Of a DNA stretch of 64,000 nt, positions 57,142 to 64,000 are shown piece by piece. Below the pieces are notes generated by a model. That model saw only the letters and a list, made by a program, of their open reading frames with translations, was not told the DNA's origin and did no database searches. The DNA lies in the NCBI GenBank assembly GCA_010909165.1, contig MU008158.1, positions 2,567,478 to 2,631,477 on the forward strand, read 5' to 3'. The stretch comes from Anthoceros angustus (lineage: Eukaryota > Streptophyta > Anthocerotopsida > Anthocerotales > Anthocerotaceae). Position 1 is the first letter of the stretch. Each line of letters begins with the position of its first letter. The translations under genes and the position numbers were made by a program.

Positions 57142-59043
57142 TCAATTTCCTAAATAAGGTGAGTATCATTTCTAAGTATTTGCTATGATTATTTCCGGTG
57201 TTTTCTAGTATCCTAATCACGGTTTGTGTCTTTGTTTTTTGTTTGTAGGTTCCATTGTTGTTGAAGTAGAGTTCAATCTAGCGAGTTCAATCTATTGGTA
57301 TTTACTCTTCATTAGTTGAATTTGTATTTCATGCCATTACGGATACGAAACTCGCAAAGAAAAGGTTTCTTTGTTGGTTTTTGTATATCACGGATCCGCA
57401 TGAATATTATTTAACAGAAAATGTTTTTGTCATTAGCGATTTTGGTGGGATTTCTAGAATGAGCTTCTAGACCCGGTGGTATTCACTTGGTCGTCATGTT
57501 TTTACTCTAGTGCTCTATTTTCTACCTTGATGGTAGATGATTTTTACCCACTTGTATGGTTCGGTTGTTTTGTACCTTGATGGTAGATGATTTTCTACTA
57601 TCTTGTAATGAATTTTACTCTGGGTAAAATAATGACCAAAAGGTCAATTTTCTCTCTCTAAAATTTACACTACCGAAAAAAACCAGCTGGGCGTCGAGGC
57701 CCGAGCCGACTTTACGGTACTCATGGTATTGGAGGTTGCAGGATTGTCCGCAATGCACAAAGATTTCATTTTATTTCTTTGTGGGAAGGCAGTTGTGGCC
57801 CTGACCAGGTCGCAGGTTGGAGGTGGTGAAGGTGCCTCGATGGGGGCGGTGCACGCATGACAGAATCTTGGAGCAGAAGCGGCATGGCACGTTGGTGCCG
57901 TTGTGGATGCAATTCGCGAAGACCCAGGATTGCAATCTGCGTGCCTGACCATCGAGATAGGAACGCCAGCTTTGAACATGCTCTGTGAGAAGTCAATGGA
58001 GGCTTATGTGTGAGATTTCAGTCACAGAGAAGGACGCCTTTTTCAGCAATCACCGTCGTTCGAAAGTGGAGGAAAGCAGGTTGGATGGCACCCTATGGTC
58101 GCAGGTGGAGGGAATGATAGCGATGGATGTTACGCAATCGGAAGTGGAGTTGGAAGCTAGTGGTGAGGCGGTTGGGCGGAATGGGACCGGCGTCACATGT
58201 GATGGACCCGGGCCAGGCGGCATGCAGTGAGGCTCGTTTGTTGGCGGTTGGGACATTGAGCATCCTCCCGGGGAGTTGGATCAACACAATTTTTTTGTGG
58301 GGCCGTTCATTGCCGTTCGTGTACAGCGGCCAGAGCATTTCATATGTTACTTGGACTTGAAGCGAGCGAAGAGGGTATTCCAAAAGCTGGAAGCATGTGA
58401 CGATCATCGGGGCATGCCACACAATGGGGGTCGCCGCAGGATGCTACGATGGTGGAAGATCCCATGCCTTTTATTCGTAGGGCCTGGAACTGCTGCGCAT
58501 TGAGGTAAGCGGCAGTTTACATCGTTTCCGGGTTTGCGGCGGCTGAAGATTGAAAACGAGGCGGGGCCATCGACAATTGTCGATGGCTGCTCGGCGAGGG
58601 CGAGCAAGTGTATGCATGCGGCGAGCGGCCCTAGATTGTTCACAAGCAGACGGTGGTGTGTGCGTCTTTGGTTTGGAAGTGTTGTGCGGTACTTGTGCGC
58701 ACTTGAACAATGAAATCAAACGGAAGCGAAAAAACGCGTGATAGCTGCAGGCGCTTTCGCCCGCGACTTCTTCGTGATCTGCGGCGCGATCAGCGGTGTG
58801 AACCCGGCGCTTAGTGGCGGACCCGTGGAACACAAAATCGGAGTGGCGGATGGTGATCGGCGGCGAGCTGAAACCCTTGGCTGCGGACATGGCATTCTCG
58901 GGCGGAAAGTGTTAGGGAGGATTATCGGTGCGGTCTGAGCATTGAGGTTTGAGCGGGAGGAAGGCGCATGGGCCGGAAAAAGCGCTCCATTTGGAGTAGT
59001 AGCGGTCGGAAGGTGTTGAGGCCGACCACGCACCTTTGCCATC
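57142..59043. repeat. Tandem duplication II, copy A
   Basis: Matches 59056-60963 at an offset of about 1914-1919 bp. The AT-rich half (to about 57660) contains an intron-like stretch 57159-57248 (GTGAGT to TTGTAG, 90 bp) and two TACCTTGATGGTAGATGATT words. The GC-rich half follows. In copy B the corresponding intron-like stretch, 59073-59162, is also 90 bp. Confidence 0.88.
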
Positions 59044-59055
59044 AGTATAATTATG

Positions 59056-60963
59056 TCAATTTCCTAAATAAGGTGAGTATCATTTCTTAAGTATTTGCTA
59101 TGATTATTTCAGTGTTTTCTAGTATCACTAATCACGGTTTGTGTCTTTTTTTTGTTTTGTAGGTTCCATTGTTGTTGAAGTAGAGTTCAATCTAGCGAGT
59201 TCAATCTATCGGTATTTACTCTTCATTAGTTGAATTTGTATTTCATGCCATTACGGATATAGAAACTCGCAAAGAAAAGGTTTCTTTGTTGGTTTTGTAT
59301 ATCCCGGATCCGCATGAATATTATTTAACAGAAAATGTTTTTGTCAGATTAGCGATTTTGGTGGGATTTCTAGAATGAGCTTCTAGACCCGGTATTCACT
59401 TGGTCATATGTTTTTACTCTAGTGCTCTATTTTCTACCTTGATGGTAGATGATTTTTACCCACTTGTATGGTTCGGTTGTTTTGTACCTTGATGGTAGAT
59501 GATTTTCTACTATCTTGTAATGAATTTTACTCTGGGTAAAATAATGACCAAAAGGTCAATTTTCTCTCTCTAAAATTTACACTTTTACGAAAAAAACCAG
59601 TAGGCGTCAGGGCCCGAGGCCGCGACTTTCTGGTACTCATGGTATTGGAGGTTCTTGAGTTGTCCGCAATGCACAAAGATTTCATTTTCGGTGCATGGAG
59701 AAGGCAGATTGTGGCCTGACCCGAGGTGCAGGTTGGAGGTGGAGGCGAAGGTGCCTCGGTGGGCGGTATCATGCCGCATGGGGCACGGAATCTTTGGAGC
59801 AGCCAAAGAAGCGGCATGGCACGTTGGTGCCGTTGTGGATGCAATTCGCGAGACCGGGATTGCAATCTGCGTGCTGACCATCGAGATAGGAGGCATGACT
59901 TTGACCATGCTCTGTGAGAAGTCAATGGAGGCTTATGTGGGAGTTTTCCGCGAGAGAAGGGCGCCCGGCAATCAAATCGTTCGAAAGTGGAGGAAAGCGG
60001 GTTGGATGGCACCCTATGGTCGCGGGTGGAGGGAATGATAGCGATGGATGTTACGCAATCGGAGAAGTGGAGTTGGAAGCTAGTGGTGAGGCGGTTGGGC
60101 GGAATGGGACCGGCGTCACATGCATGGAAGACCCACGGGCGATGGAACATGCATGAGGCTCGTTTGTTGGCGGTGGGGACATTGAGCATCCTCCCGAGTT
60201 GGATCAACACAATTTTTTGTGGGGCCGTTCATTGCCGTTCGTGTACAGCGGGCGGAGCATTTCATATGTTACATGGACTTGAAGCGAGAGAGTATTCAAA
60301 CAATGTGACGATCATCGGGGCATGCCACACAATGAAGTCGCCGGGATGCTACGATTGGAAGATCCATGCCTTTTGTTTAGGGGCCGTCGTGGAACCCTGC
60401 GCATTGAGGTAAAGGCGGCATGTTACATTTTCCGGGTTTGCGACTGAAGATTGAAGCGAGGCGGGGCCGCCGACAATTGTCGATGGCACCTGAAAATGCG
60501 AGGGGCGAGAAGTGTATGCACACGGCGAGCGGCCCATTCTAGATTGTTCAAGCAGACGTGTGTGGTGCGTCTGTTGGTTTGGAAGTGTTCTGGAGTGCAC
60601 TTGTTCTTGCCAAACAAAATCAAGCGTGAAGCGAAAACGTGATAGCTGCAGGCGCTTTCGCCCGAACTTCTTCTGATCTACCTCTGCGGCTCGATCGCGG
60701 TGTGCAAACCCGCCGCATGCGCTTCAAGCTGGCGGACCGTCCGTGGAACACAAAATCGGAGTGGGCATGGTGATCGGCGGCTGAAACCCTTGGCTGCGGA
60801 CATGCCATTTCTCGGAACAAAGTGTTGGGAGGATCGAAATCGGCGGTGTGCGAGACATTGAGGTTTGAGCGGGAGGAAGGCGCATGGGCAGGCGCTCCAT
60901 TTGGAGAAGTAGGCGCGAGGTGCGGAAGGTGTTGAGGCGCCGACCACACACCTTGGCCATCAC
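59056..60963. repeat. Tandem duplication II, copy B
   Basis: Second copy. A plus-strand frame at 59655-60038 (AAWHVGAVVDAIRETGIAIC, VLTIEIGGMTLTMLCEKSME) has a frame-shifted counterpart at about 57860-58100 in copy A. The two share VRKWRKAGWMAPYG. It is the best candidate coding piece of the unit but matches no family I know. Confidence 0.88.
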
Positions 60964-63289
60964 ACACAGGGCAGCGGTGAAGGGTGCCCATGGGGCCAGG
61001 CAGCGGCCTTGCAGCGGCGGACGAAGGAGGAAGATGGTGGCGGTCGCCCGGCCAGGCTGCATCAAAGGACTTGGCAAGGCCATCATCATGAGGACGGTGA
61101 TCACTTGTGCCCCTGCGAAAGGTGCAAAGGGGATGAGGGGCTGGAAGGGGAGATGAAGGATGCATAGAGACGCGGCGCGACGCGCCTTACACCGCAAACT
61201 GTACGATTTGGCAAAGACTTGCGGTGGAGGATCAGGCCCAAGTGAGCTAGGGTCGCAGTTTTGAGCACGGACGAGGCTCTCGTGACGCACACGCATGGCG
61301 CGGGTGTATGGGAGGTCGTCGGAGGAGGTGTGCATCGATTGCCACGCACACACCCATCACCCCGACGGCGTGAATGCCGAATACGATTCGCGTGCAGAGT
61401 TGCAATCGGATGGAATCGAAATCCCTAGGAGACAGTGACGAGGCGCCGCGCTTGATGCACGAGCACATGGCACGACGGCCGACAAGGCGCATCCGCTGGC
61501 CCAAGACACCAATGCGACACCCATGTACATGTGGCATATGGATTGTGGGTGCGTGATGAGGGGCCGGGCGATGTTCGCAGATTGCTAGGAAGAAGTGATT
61601 GCGTGAGTTGTGACCGCAATCGACGGGTGCATGTTGCCCAGTGCGCAATTTTATGACAAGATGTACCAATTTACCAGTGCATGGGGCCATAGATGGGGCA
61701 ACCCATTACGCCCCCGGTTGGTGCCGGAGGATAACAAGCGGGAACGATTTTCAACGCCTATGTGGAAGCAAGTGAGGAAGTTTGGGCATCCGCAATGATT
61801 CTACGACCACGCAGCAGCACAACCTAATAGAGGCATATGAACCAAGCGAGGCCAAGGGCACATGGAAGCAACTTCATCCGCGCCCCTCCGTGCACAACTG
61901 TAAAAGTGTGGTGCTTGGTCTGCGTTGTCCTTGTCGATGACACCGGTGAAGGTGGGTATGCGGATTGTTGCGAGGATTGAGCATGGCGGTCCTGGGAGAA
62001 AAGTCCTCTACAAGGGTACATGATGGATATGGTGAGGAGCAATGAATCGACATCACCAACCACATCCATTCCTCGTGACGTGACCTTCATGCCCACGATG
62101 AGGGGCTGAGCTCGAGCGCTGGAGGCGTGTATGGAATAGGCACCGGTGCGGAAGATCGTGGCAGGCTGAGACATCCCGCCATGTGCTCGCAATCGCATTC
62201 CAAGAAGAAGGTCGACTACAGGGTGCAGCACCGCATATGGGGTGAGGAGGACGATGGCGAGGAGTTCGATGTGGTGGCCTCAAGATGCACAAACGTGGCC
62301 CCGGAGATGCCACCACTGCAGAATTGAACGGGGTGAGAAACCGCAGTCGATTCCCATATATTTTGTCCGCAGTTGCGCATTGTGGGAGCGCGACGCTTAT
62401 ATGTGCGCCCATGGGGAATCGAACTGTGGGCCACTGGCTGTGATGCGAACCGCAGATGGCGAGGACAATGCATATGCAAAGGGCTTGCAGGACATGGACT
62501 TCCTCCCGACATGTATCGGTACATGGGCTAACTCTGCGGTGCGAGTACAGACGCGTGCCCAAATACCTCCACCGGTGGACGGAGGGAAAGCCACCCGTGG
62601 GCGTGGGGCCATCACCACCTGCTGCGATGGTGCACAGCGTGAGGGGCGTGTGGCCCAGTTTGCGCCTTCCAAGTGAGCTAGGTGTAGGCGGCGAGAAAAG
62701 TGTTTTGTCGCTCCATGACCAGGGCCCGACAATGAGGATTTCTTTGTTCTGGCCTTTTGAGACATGAGCCCAGTGGTGGCTTTGTTGTGGTCGAATGTAA
62801 AAGTGGTTAAGTGAAGATGGTGTCTTCCTTGAGGCCTGTATGGTGGCGGTAATCGCCGGCTGGATGGGCTGCGATAGCCCGGTAGGCGTACATGGCGCCT
62901 CAGGGCCCTACTCGGCCACAAGGGCTGTATGTGTGCAGCTCAGCGGATGGCTCCTCCACGCTATCTCCCATAAAGGTCTGGCACGGTTTTCCAGTGGCAG
63001 GCGAGATGGGGTCATGCGAATGGATGTGCGATGTGTGACCCTAAAAAAAACATTGTGTGTCACAACCACAAAAGATTCTTCACACGGACACCACAGGCTT
63101 GGTGACGAGATCGGGACACGAGGGCGGCGCCGGCATGTCGTCGAGTGTGTGACACAGAGTTTTCCAGTATGCGGTGAAAACTCTTTTACGATCGAAAAAA
63201 ACCCTAAAGGGCTTCCTGACGAGATCGGTATTCCATACAAAGGAGTTTGTTTCTCATTCGTCGAATATGAAAATTATACAGCATATAAA
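60964..63289. other. No supported gene
   Basis: GC-rich with many overlapping frames on both strands to about 62950, then declining GC. Nothing recognisable. Confidence 0.5.
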
Positions 63290-63337
63290 CACGTCTCAAT
63301 AATATACCATATAAATACGTCTCAATAATATACCTTC
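63290..63337. repeat. Short tandem repeat
   Basis: ACGTCTCAATAATATACC occurs twice, separated by ATATAAAT. It lies at the start of an AT-rich strip (63290-63500) with no gene. Confidence 0.85.
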
Positions 63338-63794
63338 TTCTTCTTGAGTATGAGTTATCAACTTCATAAATAATAATTTTACTAGAATTTATATTTATAG
63401 ATCTAGTAAATATTATATAATTTATATTAGAATATATTTATTACAAAATGTATTAAAATATATTTTTATAAACATATTATAACGCACAACACATGCGTGC
63501 ATGCACGAGCTACATGCAGTGTGGAAAATGGACGACACACATATATCCATAGGTAGTGTAAGGAGGATGACAATGTTGAGGGTCCAGGCAGGCAGGCTAT
63601 TGAGAGTGTAGGCTAAATGGCAGGGCAACTGGGTGAGTGGTTTGACGCGACTCGGGCGGCGACTGGCAGCTGCACGTTGTCTCCCATCCCAGTCACAGGC
63701 CTGACTACTCTTCGTGAGTCCAGTCGGCGCCCGCACGCTTTGTGTCCGCCCGCGCGTTCGTCTCCGCCCCCGCCGGGCTCGAGGCCGTGTCCGC

Positions 63795-63845
63795 TTGCGC
63801 TTTCGCTTTGAGCTTTGAGCTTTGCGCTTTCGCTTTCGTTTTCGC
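63795..63845. repeat. CTTTCG/CTTTGAG microsatellite in probable 5' leader
   Basis: Short repeats of GCTTTCG and GAGCTTT types form a pyrimidine-rich strip ending a few bases before the ATG at 63859. Plant 5' leaders often hold such strips. Confidence 0.6.
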
Positions 63846-63858
63846 CTCCGCTTGCCCT

Positions 63859-64000
63859 ATGAAGTCCTTCAGGAAGCTGAGCAATCTGGTGCTCAACACG
63901 CACAAATCGCCCAGGGACAAGGATAAGGCTGACAGGGAGAGGGAGAGGCGCAGCGATGGCGGGGACGGGATGCCAGGGGTGCAAGATGCAGAGGGCCTCA
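63859..64000 (+). CDS. Probable first exon of a host gene (partial)
   Basis: The ATG at 63859 opens a frame to the window end. It reads MKSFRKLSNLVLNTHKSPRD and then a run of Asp/Arg/Glu/Lys. A pyrimidine-rich leader precedes it. No other long frame competes on the plus strand. The product is not recognised from these 47 residues. Confidence 0.5.
   Translation, partial: MKSFRKLSNLVLNTHKSPRDKDKADRERERRSDGGDGMPGVQDAEGL

Noticed and set aside
63613-63984. Minus-strand 123-codon frame at the right edge
   Set aside because: It is mostly a translation of the CTTTCG-type microsatellite (Lys/Ala/Glu/Ser repeats) opposite a better plus-strand start.
1-64000. tRNA and rRNA genes
   Set aside because: I saw no convincing A/B box pair with cloverleaf arms and no rRNA core sequence by reading. 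A tRNAscan-SE or Infernal run would decide; none is claimed.

Overview
This is nuclear DNA from a eukaryote, most likely a streptophyte: a charophyte alga or another non-seed plant with a large, transposon-rich genome. The main evidence is an 11-exon gene on the minus strand (3910-6942) that reads through cleanly as the plant-type WDR20 WD40 protein. A possible last exon of a plant class 3 lipase at the left edge and green-lineage Ty3/gypsy retrotransposons agree with this. The species cannot be fixed from the sequence alone.

Layout. 1-465: putative lipase C-terminus (+). 790-1950: eroded gypsy integrase tail (-). 2220-3480: degenerate gene of a DUF7869-like family (-). 3910-6942: WDR20 homologue (-), apparently intact, with one GC-AG intron. 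7128-7920: protein kinase pseudogene (+) with a perfect 128-bp tandem duplication. 10086-18760: broken Ty3/gypsy element on the minus strand (LTR, integrase, RNase H, RT, protease, gag-like region, LTR). 21355-23200 and 42480-44035: two satellite-like arms in inverted orientation, the left one ending in a motif repeated every 45 bp. 24066-37280: a nested Ty3/gypsy element with LTRs of about 3.69 kb, a tRNA-Asp-like primer site and frameshifted gag-pol. 46380-49455 and 57142-60963: two large tandem duplications, each unit made of a GC-rich and an AT-rich half. 51650-53800: a strand-asymmetric T/G-rich stretch. 53849-55870: remains of an intron-containing tyrosine recombinase of the Crypton/DUF3504 type (+), followed by a coiled-coil reading frame. 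63859-64000: probable first exon of another gene (+) running off the window.

Only WDR20 and perhaps the two edge genes look like host genes; the rest is mobile or duplicated DNA. The repeated parts carry many short insertions and deletions, mostly in GC-rich stretches, while WDR20 has none in its reading frame. The frameshifts may therefore be partly consensus errors in unpolished repeats and not all biological decay. The most unusual items are the Crypton-like recombinase and the inverted-arm unit with its 45-bp phased repeat.
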